Positions 16,986 through 25,979 of a stretch of 64,000 nucleotides of DNA are shown here, piece by piece (the stretch's first letter is position 1; every line of letters begins with the position of its first letter). This DNA is from Vibrio pomeroyi (lineage in GTDB: Bacteria > Pseudomonadota > Gammaproteobacteria > Enterobacterales > Vibrionaceae). The stretch is from contig NZ_AP025506.1 of the NCBI RefSeq assembly GCF_024347595.1, positions 1,054,001 through 1,118,000 on the forward strand, read 5' to 3'. Below the pieces are notes generated by a model. The model did not search any database. It saw only the letters and a program-made list of their open reading frames with translations, and was not told the DNA's origin. Made by a program: the position numbers and the translations under genes.

Positions 16986-17798
16986 TTAGTTTGATAACTC
17001 AGCGGCGGTATCAACGAAGATACCTTGAATGTCTTTTGCTTCGCGCTCAGTTTGACCACCGTGCTTTAGGAATGCTGCAATGATGGCTGCTGTTTTTTGC
17101 TCTTTTGCACGCTCTAAGAAGTAACGCAATTCTAGCTCTGCACCCGCTTGCTCATCTTTGATTGAGGTAGCGATGATCTCTTTGTACATCACGATGTCAC
17201 GTACTTCTAATTGGCTGATCACACCTAGCGTTGCCGCTAAGAAATCTTCAAGCTCTGCTTTTGGCACGAACTGAGTAATGATATTGCGGCTTTCAGCTTG
17301 TTGCGCCGTAAAATCGTTACCTAGCAACAGGGCTTGTAGTGCTTTGTTTTTGCCCATGCGTCTTGCAAACTGCACCGCACCTTGACCACCTGTTGGGATG
17401 TTTACATGAATTTCTGGTTGTGCGAACGCCGAGTTTTCAGTGCCATAAGCTAAGTCACACGCCATCACAAATTCATTACCGCCCCCACGAGCAACACCAT
17501 CAACAACAGCGACAGACACTTGTTTCATCGCTTTGATGTTTTCAATCATGTGGTTGAATTCGATTGAGCCAGCCTGTCCACCCTGAGTGCCGTTGATCAC
17601 ATTAAGATCTAAATGAGCTAGGAAGAACTCAGCATGCAGTGATTTGAATACCACCACTTTAGTATCACGGTCATCTTTTAGAGATAGAACAAACTCATTG
17701 ATTTCATTAATTAAATCGAAAGTTAATACGTTCACTGGTGGATTGTTGATTGATACAGTAGCAATGCCATTTTGATTAGTAATTGATAGTAGTGTCAT
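16986..17798 (-). CDS. Enoyl-CoA hydratase/isomerase family protein
   Basis: A 270-residue crotonase-fold protein: NPPVNVLTFDLINE near the start, the oxyanion-hole helix VDGVARGGGNEFVMACDLAYG near residue 98 and PEIHVNIPTGGQGAVQFARRMG near residue 125. The usual catalytic glutamates are not obvious in the GGG-Q region, so hydratase, isomerase or hydrolase activity cannot be chosen. It is divergent from a LysR gene across a 130-bp promoter region, a common regulator/target layout. Confidence 0.85.
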   Translation of the reverse strand: MTLLSITNQNGIATVSINNPPVNVLTFDLINEINEFVLSLKDDRDTKVVVFKSLHAEFFLAHLDLNVINGTQGGQAGSIEFNHMIENIKAMKQVSVAVVDGVARGGGNEFVMACDLAYGTENSAFAQPEIHVNIPTGGQGAVQFARRMGKNKALQALLLGNDFTAQQAESRNIITQFVPKAELEDFLAATLGVISQLEVRDIVMYKEIIATSIKDEQAGAELELRYFLERAKEQKTAAIIAAFLKHGGQTEREAKDIQGIFVDTAAELSN

Positions 17799-17928
17799 CT
17801 TTGTTTCCTCTAATAATTTGGGACTGAATATTGTCTCCGTTATGTGCAGCTACTATAAATTTGCAATAAGATGAGAAAAATAGTCATATTGGCACTTAAT
17901 TGGTGCTCTAAATGCAACAAAGGTCGTT

Positions 17929-18888
17929 ATGGATACATCAAGTCGTTTATTATTGCTGCTAGAAGTGGTTGAGTTAGGTTCGTTTGTCAAAGTCGCGGAG
18001 CAGAGGAACGTTGACCGATCTGTCATCTCTAAACAGATCAGTCGTCTTGAAGAAGAACTCGATGTTCGACTGTTGAACAGAACCACTCGTTCTTTGTCGC
18101 TCACGGCAGCAGGCAACGAAATGGTCAACCAAGCCCATCAATTGCGAGCCTTGCTCAACGACACACAACGCTTGGCACAGAATTATCATTCCGAGCCTAG
18201 AGGTCTGTTAAGAATTACCAGCTCTACCATGTTTGGCAGGCAATATGTTCAGCAGGCAATATCAGTGTTTCAGAAACAGTATCCGGATGTGGATTTTGAA
18301 CTGAGACTCGAAGATCGCATCGTTGATATGGTCAAAGAAGGGTTTGATATTGGTTTTCGTATTGGTAAGCCTAAAAACTCTAGCTTAATCAGTCGCAAGA
18401 TAGCGAGAAGCCGACTCTTGATTGTCGCGTCACCTGAGTTCATTGAAAAGCATGGGGCTATTAACACCATAGAAAAACTAGAATCATTGCCTGCCACCAT
18501 TTATGCCGCACCGGGCTTGGTGATAGACAAATTCTCTTACCGCGATGATAAGGGCAATACACAGCATTTTCAGCTTAATGCGACCTATAAGGTGAATGAT
18601 GTGGAGATGATTCCCAAGAGTGCGCTAACAGGCAACACCTTGGCGGTGGTCACGGCACAAATGATTACTGATGAAATATCAAAGGGCGAGTTAGTGCCTA
18701 TCATGACGCATTTGGCATTGGATGATTTTGGTACCTTTTATGCGGTTTACCCTCATCGAGACGCGCCGATAAAAACCAAGTTGTTTATTGATACTTTAAA
18801 ATCGATAGTCGGGGAAGAACTGCCAATTTGGGAGCAGGGTATTGCGGGTTTTGATGAGATGTATGGTAATCGTACCGCGAAGCCATAA
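17929..18888 (+). CDS. LysR family transcriptional regulator
   Basis: A 319-residue regulator with an N-terminal winged HTH (LEVVELGSFVKVAEQRNVDRSVISKQISRLEEELDVRLLNRTTRSLSLT covers residues 10-60 and fits the CrgA/DsdC-like subgroup with its RTTRS-L-LT ending) and a periplasmic-binding-protein-like effector domain (residues 90-300; DFELRLEDRIVDMVKEGFDIGFRIG). It faces the enoyl-CoA hydratase-like gene on the opposite strand, which is the most likely target. Confidence 0.92.
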   Translation: MDTSSRLLLLLEVVELGSFVKVAEQRNVDRSVISKQISRLEEELDVRLLNRTTRSLSLTAAGNEMVNQAHQLRALLNDTQRLAQNYHSEPRGLLRITSSTMFGRQYVQQAISVFQKQYPDVDFELRLEDRIVDMVKEGFDIGFRIGKPKNSSLISRKIARSRLLIVASPEFIEKHGAINTIEKLESLPATIYAAPGLVIDKFSYRDDKGNTQHFQLNATYKVNDVEMIPKSALTGNTLAVVTAQMITDEISKGELVPIMTHLALDDFGTFYAVYPHRDAPIKTKLFIDTLKSIVGEELPIWEQGIAGFDEMYGNRTAKP

Positions 18889-19068
18889 TCGATCATTGTA
18901 GATATCAGTTATCAATCCTCGGTGAGAGATTTACCTAAATTCAGATCTAGACCTAAAGTTAAAGTGAACTCTGCTGTTTTATATGCTGAGCTTTGTATAG
19001 TGCTCTTAAGTGTATTGGATTGCAGAAATTAGAGCACGTATTGGATATTCGAAAAGGGAAGTAACAAC

Positions 19069-19509
19069 ATGAAAAACATCGTGTATTTAACGATTGGTCA
19101 ACTCTCGGAGCGCAGCGGCGTGGCACCTTCAGCGCTGCGTTTTTACGAAACCAAAGGGTTAATTGCCTCTATTCGAACCAATGGTAATCAGCGCCGCTAC
19201 CAATCTGCAATGCTGCGTCGAATCGCTTTGATTCAAGTCGCCCAATCGATAGGCTTTACGCTTGAAGAGATCACCGAAGAGTTGTCTAGTTTGCCGATGA
19301 ACCACACCGCAACCAAGCGTGATTGGGAGCGAGTGGCGAAGAAATGGCAAGGACAACTCGACAGCAAGATGGCACAGATCCGCTCGCTACAAGAGAACCT
19401 TACCGGTTGTATTGGCTGCGGCTGTTTGAGCATGCAAAAGTGCCATCTATTAAACCCAGAAGATATTCTGCATGACCAAGGGCAGGGCGCTCAGCGTATT
19501 GTTGATTAG
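19069..19509 (+). CDS. soxR: Redox-sensitive MerR-family activator SoxR
   Basis: A 146-residue SoxR: MerR winged HTH (TIGQLSERSGVAPSALRFYETKGLI at residues 8-32), dimerisation helix, and the 2Fe-2S cluster ligands C114, C117, C119, C125 in the C-x2-C-x-C-x5-C arrangement. Oxidation of the cluster by redox-cycling compounds turns on target promoters. In non-enteric bacteria SoxR acts without SoxS; no soxS is seen here. The nat-FMN reductase promoter 3.6 kb upstream carries a perfect SoxR box, making it the likely target. Start ATG 19069 follows AAAAGGGAAG. Confidence 0.95.
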   Translation: MKNIVYLTIGQLSERSGVAPSALRFYETKGLIASIRTNGNQRRYQSAMLRRIALIQVAQSIGFTLEEITEELSSLPMNHTATKRDWERVAKKWQGQLDSKMAQIRSLQENLTGCIGCGCLSMQKCHLLNPEDILHDQGQGAQRIVD

Positions 19510-19528
19510 CCTAGATTAAAACCTTAGC

Positions 19529-20290
19529 TTAAAGGTGATCGAATCCAATACATTCAATACCATTGTCAGAGAGCCACTGTCGCAAGGCTGGGGCAGTTAG
19601 TAAGGCGTGTTCTTCCACTCGCTTAGTAAGATAGCTAGACAGTGATCTCAGTTCGTCACTGGCAAACATCGCGGGATGGCACATTAACTCGACTGTGCCG
19701 TTAGGCATCATGGATTGGTGGCTCAACAGCAAATCTTGTAAACCGGTTAGTGAAACCCCGTCATCAAAAAATCGCATATCAAACGCATCTGGCGTTGGCA
19801 CTAAAAGTGAATCTTGCCCGCTCACAATATTGTCGATTCGTCTCACGGGCAGGCCGATGTTATTGGCAGCTCGAGCAAACGCAGCTTTAAGAGGTTGAAA
19901 GACGCCACCGAAGTGATGGCTATCGATATGATTAATCTTTAAACCCGCATCGATAGCTGCTTGGTATTGTGCGTTGAGTTCGAGTATTACTTCATCTTCA
20001 TTCACATCTGATTTATCGAACAGGGTCACGTTGCTAAAGAAGTTGCCGTGTTCGTCGACCAAGCTCGGAACCAGCTCTGGCGACGTCAGTGGTTTCCCTG
20101 CGGTGACCGTAAAATGCAGCCCCACTTCAGGAACCAGACCCTTGTGGTACAGTTCGATGGCATGTTGTGTGCCTGGTTGGTTCATCATGATGGTGGTGGA
20201 TTTGACCATACCCGCTTTAAAGCAGTCGATGATGCCAAGGTTCACGCTTTCTGTGAGGCCGAAATCATCGGCGTTTAGTATCAGTTTCAT
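19529..20290 (-). CDS. chbG: Carbohydrate deacetylase ChbG (YdjC family)
   Basis: A 253-residue YdjC/ChbG deacetylase. Metal-binding NADDFGLTESVN at residues 6-17, GLHFTVTAGKPLTS near residue 56 and HIDSHHFGGVF near residue 121 match the family. ChbG removes one acetyl group from diacetylchitobiose, or its 6-phosphate, so that ChbF can cleave it. It follows chbF by 75 bp on the same strand. The usual chbBCA PTS and chbR genes are absent in the neighbourhood. Confidence 0.9.
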   Translation of the reverse strand: MKLILNADDFGLTESVNLGIIDCFKAGMVKSTTIMMNQPGTQHAIELYHKGLVPEVGLHFTVTAGKPLTSPELVPSLVDEHGNFFSNVTLFDKSDVNEDEVILELNAQYQAAIDAGLKINHIDSHHFGGVFQPLKAAFARAANNIGLPVRRIDNIVSGQDSLLVPTPDAFDMRFFDDGVSLTGLQDLLLSHQSMMPNGTVELMCHPAMFASDELRSLSSYLTKRVEEHALLTAPALRQWLSDNGIECIGFDHL

Positions 20291-20365
20291 GGTTAGACTC
20301 TTTTGGCTATGTTGGACTAAGCGACTTAGATTAGCCCAGCGTAAACTGAGCTAATATGGGCTGGG

Positions 20366-21706
20366 TTATTGCTCACTTTGAGCGAGTCGGTGAGCAAACG
20401 CAGGCATGAAGTCTAAGTTCTCACGAATCGTTTCTAGTAAAGCCTCATCGATGTGCGAGCCTGAATCGACAATAGGGTTTAGAATCAAAGCGCGCTTGGC
20501 TAACGCAATATCTCCGGTCATGGCCGCTTTAACGGTTAAGGTTTCAAACTCTTTCATTTGTTGAATCAAGCGCAGCGTGTCGCTATCAAAAGGTTCGACG
20601 TTTAGTGGCAGGATCGCACTGCTGGTGATCACCGAACTTACTTCTACCGCACAGTCATCAGGTAATCCTTGAATCGCACCATTGTTGCGCGTGTTGACGT
20701 GCATGATAGAACGTTTGTTGTTGTGAATACTGCTCATCAACTCACAAGCTGCTTCAGAGTAGTATGCGCCACCACGCTCTTCTAACAATTGAGGTTTGGT
20801 ATCTAGCATTGGATCTTGATAGATCTCAAGCAGCTGTTTTTCAACTTCAGCTACTAGGTCGGCACGGTTAGTTTTGCTCTCTGAAGCTGCAAACTCTTTG
20901 TCTAGAATATCTCGTGATTGGTAGTAATAACGTAGGTAAGCACACGGAACGATGTTAAGTGAGTGAATCAACTCACCGTCCCACTCGAAAGGTGGGATGT
21001 TTTTCGGCATCATTTGATCATTTCCCGCAATAAGCTCTTCGATCAGCTCGCCAAGTTTATCTTGGCCTTCATGAAGCACTTTACGAGCCCATACTAAGTG
21101 GTTTAAGCCCGCAATTTGCATCGTCATATCTTCACGTTTGGCACCAAGCATTTTGGCTGCGCCGCGCTCCATGTTCACTGGCACATTACACAAGCCGACA
21201 GTTTTGATGGTTGAGTGCTTAACCAACGCTTCAGTGACCATGCCTGATGGGTTGGTAAAATTAAGTAGCCATGCATTAGGGCACAGTGTTTCCATCTCTT
21301 TTGCGATTTCTAATGCAATGGGGATAGTGCGGCAGGCGTTCGAAAAACCACCTAAACCGTTGGTCTCTTGTCCTATCATGCGATACTTCAGAGCAATCCT
21401 CTCGTCACGTAATCTTGCTTCCATTCGACCCGCCCTGAATTGTGAACAGACGAAATCCGCGTCTTTCAAAGCTAATTTTCGGTCAGTGGTGAGATGCACT
21501 TTGATTTGACAGTTGGCTTTATTGATCATGCGCTCAGTTAGATCCGCAATCACCTGTGCTTTTTCTAATCCAGCTTCGATATCAACTAACCAAAGATCCG
21601 AGATAGGCAGTTCGTGATGACGTTTTAACAAGCCTTCAACTAGCTCTGGGGTGTAACTTGAACCACCACCAATCACGGCGACTTTCAATTTATGTTCTTG
21701 TTTCAT
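20366..21706 (-). CDS. chbF: 6-phospho-beta-glucosidase, GH4 (ChbF-like)
   Basis: A 446-residue glycoside hydrolase family 4 enzyme: NAD-binding loop VIGGGSSYTPELVEGLL at the N-terminus, TNGLGGFSNACRTIP near 115, NFTNPSGMVTEAL near 151, TVGLCNVPVNM near 169 and LNHLVWARK near 200. GH4 enzymes need NAD+ and Mn2+ and cleave phosphorylated disaccharides; the ChbF group acts on chitobiose- or cellobiose-6-phosphate. The ATG at 21706 follows GGTGAAG; the upstream ATG 21718 is less likely. It forms an operon with chbG and is divergent from a LysR gene, unlike the AraC-type ChbR of enterics. Confidence 0.92.
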   Translation of the reverse strand: MKQEHKLKVAVIGGGSSYTPELVEGLLKRHHELPISDLWLVDIEAGLEKAQVIADLTERMINKANCQIKVHLTTDRKLALKDADFVCSQFRAGRMEARLRDERIALKYRMIGQETNGLGGFSNACRTIPIALEIAKEMETLCPNAWLLNFTNPSGMVTEALVKHSTIKTVGLCNVPVNMERGAAKMLGAKREDMTMQIAGLNHLVWARKVLHEGQDKLGELIEELIAGNDQMMPKNIPPFEWDGELIHSLNIVPCAYLRYYYQSRDILDKEFAASESKTNRADLVAEVEKQLLEIYQDPMLDTKPQLLEERGGAYYSEAACELMSSIHNNKRSIMHVNTRNNGAIQGLPDDCAVEVSSVITSSAILPLNVEPFDSDTLRLIQQMKEFETLTVKAAMTGDIALAKRALILNPIVDSGSHIDEALLETIRENLDFMPAFAHRLAQSEQ

Positions 21707-21809
21707 GTTCTTCACCATTATATTTTTAGATTACGTGATTTAATCTATATGATGAGTAACTAAGCCGACAAACCAGTATCGGCTATATATGAATTAGTAA
21801 GGGTAATCC

Positions 21810-22694
21810 ATGGGGTTGTTTGAGAACAGACAACAAACGCTGTCATTGCTGCACACATTCAGTGTCGCTGCCAAACATTTGAGTTTTACTGTAGCTGCTG
21901 ATGAGCTGTTTTTAACTCAGGGTGGCGTCAGTCATCGTATTAAAAAGTTGGAGCAGCAGCTGAAATTCAGCTTATTCGTGCGCAAAACTCGCAAGCTGGA
22001 ACTCACACCGGAAGGGCAAAGAGTTCTATCTATGCTTAATGTCTCTTTTGAATCGATATTCTCTGAGCTGATGGATATTCAAACGGGCGAGCTGAGTGGT
22101 GAGCTCTATATCGCAACCTCTCCTTATTTTGCATCTTCTTGGTTGATGCCACGACTGCCTGAGTTTAGAAAACTCTACCCAGGCTTAAGCCTGAAATTGC
22201 AAACCAAACAGAACCAATCTGATTTCCAGTTTGAACCTTATGATGTGGCAATTTTCTATAGCGAAGGCCACTATCCTAATCACTATAGTGAGCGGTTATT
22301 TTCCGGAGTTAGAACGCCTGTGTGTAGTCCTGAATATGCCAAGAGGTTTAACCTTGAGAAGGGCTCCCAACAATTAGCGGGTGTGCAATTTATTCATAGT
22401 GGAGATGTAACCTCTTGGCAACGTTGGTTAGCTGAAGAGCAAAGTGATGTCGATTGCACGCTAATGTGCGATTACTACAGTGATAACCGCCTAGCAATGG
22501 ATGCTGCAATATTGTCGATGGGCGTCGCATTAGGGCGTTTAGAGTTCATGAAACCGCAAATAGAGCAGGGGCTGTTAGTGGCTCCATTGATGAGTATTGA
22601 ATCTGGCAAGGGCTATGATTTGGTGTGCCCAAAAGGGATGGAACAACGCACCAAGTTCCAGGTTTTTGCTCAATGGATGAAGCAGCAGTTGTAG
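21810..22694 (+). CDS. LysR family regulator, GcvA-like (divergent from chbF)
   Basis: A 294-residue LysR protein with N-terminal HTH (FSVAAKHLSFTVAADELFLTQGGVSHRIKKLEQQLKFSLF at residues 14-53, the GcvA/AmpR style with SxTxAAxELxxTQGxVSxxIK). Effector domain after residue 90 (LSGELYIATSPYFASSWLMPRLPEFRKLYP). It is separated from chbF by only about 100 bp of AT-rich divergent promoter DNA, so it is a likely regulator of chbFG. Confidence 0.92.
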   Translation: MGLFENRQQTLSLLHTFSVAAKHLSFTVAADELFLTQGGVSHRIKKLEQQLKFSLFVRKTRKLELTPEGQRVLSMLNVSFESIFSELMDIQTGELSGELYIATSPYFASSWLMPRLPEFRKLYPGLSLKLQTKQNQSDFQFEPYDVAIFYSEGHYPNHYSERLFSGVRTPVCSPEYAKRFNLEKGSQQLAGVQFIHSGDVTSWQRWLAEEQSDVDCTLMCDYYSDNRLAMDAAILSMGVALGRLEFMKPQIEQGLLVAPLMSIESGKGYDLVCPKGMEQRTKFQVFAQWMKQQL

Positions 22695-22768
22695 TAGATG
22701 CGCCTCTAGACAAACCGGAACTAAGGGTCTAGTTTAGGATGTTCTTTCACTATAAGAAGAGGTTAGTT

Positions 22769-23149
22769 ATGTTCAGCCATGTTTTTCTTGGAACCGAAGA
22801 TATTGAACGCGCGAAGTCTTTCTATGACCCAATCATGAAGGTGCTTGGCTACAGCGAAGGTTCTGTCGACCCTAAAGGTCGCTGCATTTACGTGAGCCAA
22901 ACTGGTGTATTAGGTTTAACCAAACCGATTGATGGTCAGCCTGCAACGCACGGCAATGGTATGACGATCGGCTTCCTAGCATCTTCCCCTGAGCTAGTGG
23001 ACGAATGGCATCGTGTTGGCGTAGAAAATGGTGGCACGAGCATTGAAAATGGCCCGGGTGCGAGAGGTTCTGACGAGCGCCGACTTTACATGGCTTATTT
23101 GCGAGATCCTGATGGAAACAAGATCTGTGCAACTCACTTTATGCCTTAG
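22769..23149 (+). CDS. VOC (glyoxalase/bleomycin-resistance) family protein
   Basis: A 126-residue VOC protein with two beta-alpha-beta-beta-beta modules: FSHVFLGTEDIERAKSFYDPIMKVLG at the start and HGNGMTIGFLASSPELVDEWHRVGVENGG in the second half; MAYLRDPDGNKICATHF closes it. Metal-dependent lyase, dioxygenase or drug-binding are all possible; no assignable substrate. ATG 22769 follows AGAGG; a longer frame from 22739 is unsupported. Confidence 0.88.
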   Translation: MFSHVFLGTEDIERAKSFYDPIMKVLGYSEGSVDPKGRCIYVSQTGVLGLTKPIDGQPATHGNGMTIGFLASSPELVDEWHRVGVENGGTSIENGPGARGSDERRLYMAYLRDPDGNKICATHFMP

Positions 23150-23280
23150 CTCTCCTTAATCCTCAGTTCACGTTATGCCTCAGTTCGGTTTAAGGCATAG
23201 TTCATTTTATGCCACAGTGGCGTATAATTAAGTCATCTCGGTTGTTCAGTGCGAACGAACCATTGCAAAGGATTGGCTAG

Positions 23281-23685
23281 ATGACACCAAACGAATTGTT
23301 TTATGAGAGCTTTGAGCGTTGCAGAATCGACCAAGAATTCTTAGAAACATTCTTGGCTGATTTCTGTGAGCATAATCCTAGGTTTTCAGAGCGTTTTGAA
23401 AACATAGGACTAGAGCAACAAACTAAGATGCTCAAGGCCTCAATCATCCTGATTTATAACTCTTCTGGTTTACCCAGTGTGCGGAGCTCTGTAAAAAGGC
23501 TTGGTAAGCAACACAAAGATCTCGGGATGGACATTTCTGAACAAGAGCTCAACGAGTGGTTTCACTCATTACTGAATACCGTCAAGAAATATGACCCACA
23601 CTATAATGATCAAGTTGAACAAGCGTGGGCGGAAACTCTCGATGCTGGTCTAACGATCATGAAGAAAGAGTGTGTCGTTAAATAA
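23281..23685 (+). CDS. Single-domain globin
   Basis: A 134-residue all-helical protein. The E-F helix region reads KRLGKQHKDLGMDI near residues 78-92, in which the histidine of GKQH occupies the heme-proximal position of classical globins, and an aromatic pair FLADFCEHNPRFSERF near residue 25 fits the C/CD region. It resembles bacterial globins of Vibrio. Heme binding and oxygen, NO or sensor function are inferred, not proven. It is a monocistronic gene after a small hairpin at 23174-23199. Confidence 0.78.
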   Translation: MTPNELFYESFERCRIDQEFLETFLADFCEHNPRFSERFENIGLEQQTKMLKASIILIYNSSGLPSVRSSVKRLGKQHKDLGMDISEQELNEWFHSLLNTVKKYDPHYNDQVEQAWAETLDAGLTIMKKECVVK

Positions 23686-23731
23686 GCCCTGTTTAGCACA
23701 AGGCTTACTTATCTTAATGGTATTATAACGC

Positions 23732-24310
23732 TTAAAAGGTTAAGCCAGCTTGTATACCCAGAACCGATTCAGGAAGGTTCCGACCAGTAGTCCCACCAAA
23801 TTCATACCAGTCAAAGCTCGCTCGAGTGACAAATTTAGAGTGACCAAATACCGGTTTTAATGACTTGTATTCAGCCCCTATACCGTAGGTTAGACCTAAG
23901 TCATCATGTGATCCTTTGTGAACGTCATAACTATTATTAGAGCTGAACACCAATTTGGTCTTTGAGTATGTGTAGAGAGCCCCCGCTTTACCGTAAATAG
24001 AGAAGTTTTCGTTGAAGCTGTGCTTATACATAGGTGCTAATGACACGATCAAAGAATCAAACTCTTCTTCTGTACGTCGCCAAGTATCGTCGTAAGATTG
24101 AGTATGTTTATAATCTGTACTGATAACCAGTAATGTCGATTCAATATACCAGTTACTTTGTACAATCTGGCTACCTAGTGTGAACTGAGCGCCAATGTCG
24201 CCGCTATCCACACCTGCACCACCCAATACATACATTTCATTGGATGCAAAAGCTGAGTTAGTTGTCATAGCGGCAATCGCTATAAGCACCGCTAAGCGTA
24301 GTTTTTTCAT
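23732..24310 (-). CDS. Outer-membrane beta-barrel protein (OmpA-like barrel)
   Basis: A 192-residue protein with signal peptide (residues 1-21, MKKLRLAVLIAIAAMTTNSAFA minus the last) and alternating beta-strands ending in ...LGIQAGLTF, the aromatic C-terminus that BAM recognises. GKAGALYTY and YGIGAEYK are typical of eight-strand barrels (OMP_b-brl). I use ATG 24310 with GGAG 10 bp before it; the longer frame to 24421 has no ribosome-binding site. The function is unknown. Confidence 0.85.
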   Translation of the reverse strand: MKKLRLAVLIAIAAMTTNSAFASNEMYVLGGAGVDSGDIGAQFTLGSQIVQSNWYIESTLLVISTDYKHTQSYDDTWRRTEEEFDSLIVSLAPMYKHSFNENFSIYGKAGALYTYSKTKLVFSSNNSYDVHKGSHDDLGLTYGIGAEYKSLKPVFGHSKFVTRASFDWYEFGGTTGRNLPESVLGIQAGLTF

Positions 24311-24553
24311 ATTATTCTCCGAAGTTTGTATATTTCGGGAGAGAATTCTAGCGACATTCTGAAAATAAAAAACACTGTTCGAATGCTGTGTGAGATATTC
24401 AATAAAGATTAAATTAATCAAAATCTGAAGATTGTTTTTTTAGTTCAAAAAAGATATTTTTTTAGATCTGTGACTGGTGCTTTGGTGAGTGTTTGTGTTT
24501 GATTTATAGGTGTTTTTCTCTGTTGAATGGAATAGTTCACATTGGTTGCAATG

Positions 24554-24583
24554 AGTCCCAGCGATTGAGCTATCGCTGGGACT
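24554..24583. other. Perfect 12-bp hairpin
   Basis: Inverted repeat AGTCCCAGCGAT / ATCGCTGGGACT with a 6-nt loop, about 90 bp past the stop of the downstream barrel gene. It lacks a T-tract on either side, so it may be an mRNA-stabilising hairpin or a weak terminator. Confidence 0.6.
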
Positions 24584-24673
24584 TAAATCTGTCGAGGCAA
24601 CATTTTAATAAGTATTAAACGTCTCATGCGAAACCTAGCGTGAGAGCTTCATCAATCAGCCGAATACGTTGGA

Positions 24674-25441
24674 TTAAAAATGAGCAGCCCAACCTACTAA
24701 GAAACCTTGTGATGCGGTGTCATATTCAAAAGTGCCTTTGTTTTCGTAATCAACCCAAGTGGATTTGTACGCGATGTTTAAATCTGACCAATCGTTGATT
24801 TGATAGCGAACCCCAGTTAATAAAGAGCTGGTAAAGTCAGTATCGCTGCCAAGTCCTATGTCTAGGCTAGTGTGTACCATCCAATTTTTGTGGAGTGCTT
24901 TGGTCCAACGAACCCCGATAAGGTAATCAATCCAATCTTCCTCCAAAGACCTTGAATTCAAAGTTGTTCCGTTGCTTGTATAGAGCTTCGAATCAATATC
25001 GTTGTCCCACCAGCGTAATCCGACCATGTAATCAATATTACCAATATCGTATTGATAACGTTTGAACCCTTTTACCTCTAACACGCCTTGCCTGATCTCA
25101 AGTTTACCATTGAGGATCTCTGCATTACCTATGACCGAGTTGGACTTAGCACTTAAATCCATAAAGCTGTAATCAAGGTAGTAACCCCATTGATTATCAT
25201 AAATCCCTTCAAGGCGAAGCATTGCGCCCATATCGAAATTATCCATGATGAATGCTGGGTCAACATCGACTTCGCCGGATAGGTTTCCAATGGTGGTGTC
25301 ACCACGAATATTCAGAGCTTGAGCATAGATCTCAATGCTGTGCTGCCATTTTTTCATGCTCGTTTCTGAGCTTGCTTCTTGAGCAGTAACGGTTGAACTG
25401 ACAACTAACATTGGTGCGATTAGGTAATGCCACTTAGCCAT
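24674..25441 (-). CDS. Outer-membrane beta-barrel hypothetical protein
   Basis: A 255-residue exported protein: signal peptide residues 1-21 (MAKWHYLIAPMLVVSSTVTAQ, cleavage before E), then alternating amphipathic strands rich in Trp and Tyr, and a C-terminus in ...FLVGWAAHF, compatible with barrel insertion. No family name can be given. It is divergent from a DUF4345 gene. Confidence 0.8.
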   Translation of the reverse strand: MAKWHYLIAPMLVVSSTVTAQEASSETSMKKWQHSIEIYAQALNIRGDTTIGNLSGEVDVDPAFIMDNFDMGAMLRLEGIYDNQWGYYLDYSFMDLSAKSNSVIGNAEILNGKLEIRQGVLEVKGFKRYQYDIGNIDYMVGLRWWDNDIDSKLYTSNGTTLNSRSLEEDWIDYLIGVRWTKALHKNWMVHTSLDIGLGSDTDFTSSLLTGVRYQINDWSDLNIAYKSTWVDYENKGTFEYDTASQGFLVGWAAHF

Positions 25442-25580
25442 ATTGATATCCCTATATTCGATGTGAAACAGCGCCTTAATGAATGGTTAGATCTTTGAGT
25501 CACTTTGCCTATATGCAACTTGTATATCTCTGATTGTAGACTATGTTTTTTTTAAAGAGCCAAATTTTGAGAGTAAGGAT

Positions 25581-25970
25581 ATGAAGCCACAAAGTATTTT
25601 CTTGTTAGTCGCGGTTCTGGGTTTAACACCCATTGCATTGTCGTACGGCTTTGCACCGGCTATTTCTATGAATTACCTTTTCGGGATCGATGCGAGTCCG
25701 ATTAACGTGACACATATATTTCGCGCTGTGATGGGGCTTTATTTGGCGTTGGCTCTGTTTTGGATCGGTGGCGCATTGATCAAAAAGTATCGACTGCCTG
25801 CGTTGTATAGCTTGGTGGTCTTCATGTTGGGTTTAGCTGCGGGCCGAGTCATCAGCTTGGTATTGGATGGCATGCCGCATTGGCTACTTTTCGTCTATCT
25901 GATCTTGGAACTTGGCTTTGGTTTAGTCGGTTTAAAAATGATTCATAACGAGCAATCTGAAACAGTATAA
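25581..25970 (+). CDS. DUF4345 membrane protein
   Basis: A 129-residue protein with four predicted hydrophobic helices matching DUF4345 (PIALSYGFAPAISMNYLFGI near residue 12 and HIFRAVMGLYLALALFWI near residue 48). The function is unknown. Its stop is 9 bp before the arylsulfatase start, suggesting the two are cotranscribed; a transport or accessory role for the sulfatase is only inference. Confidence 0.82.
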   Translation: MKPQSIFLLVAVLGLTPIALSYGFAPAISMNYLFGIDASPINVTHIFRAVMGLYLALALFWIGGALIKKYRLPALYSLVVFMLGLAAGRVISLVLDGMPHWLLFVYLILELGFGLVGLKMIHNEQSETV

Positions 25971-25979
25971 GGACATTTT

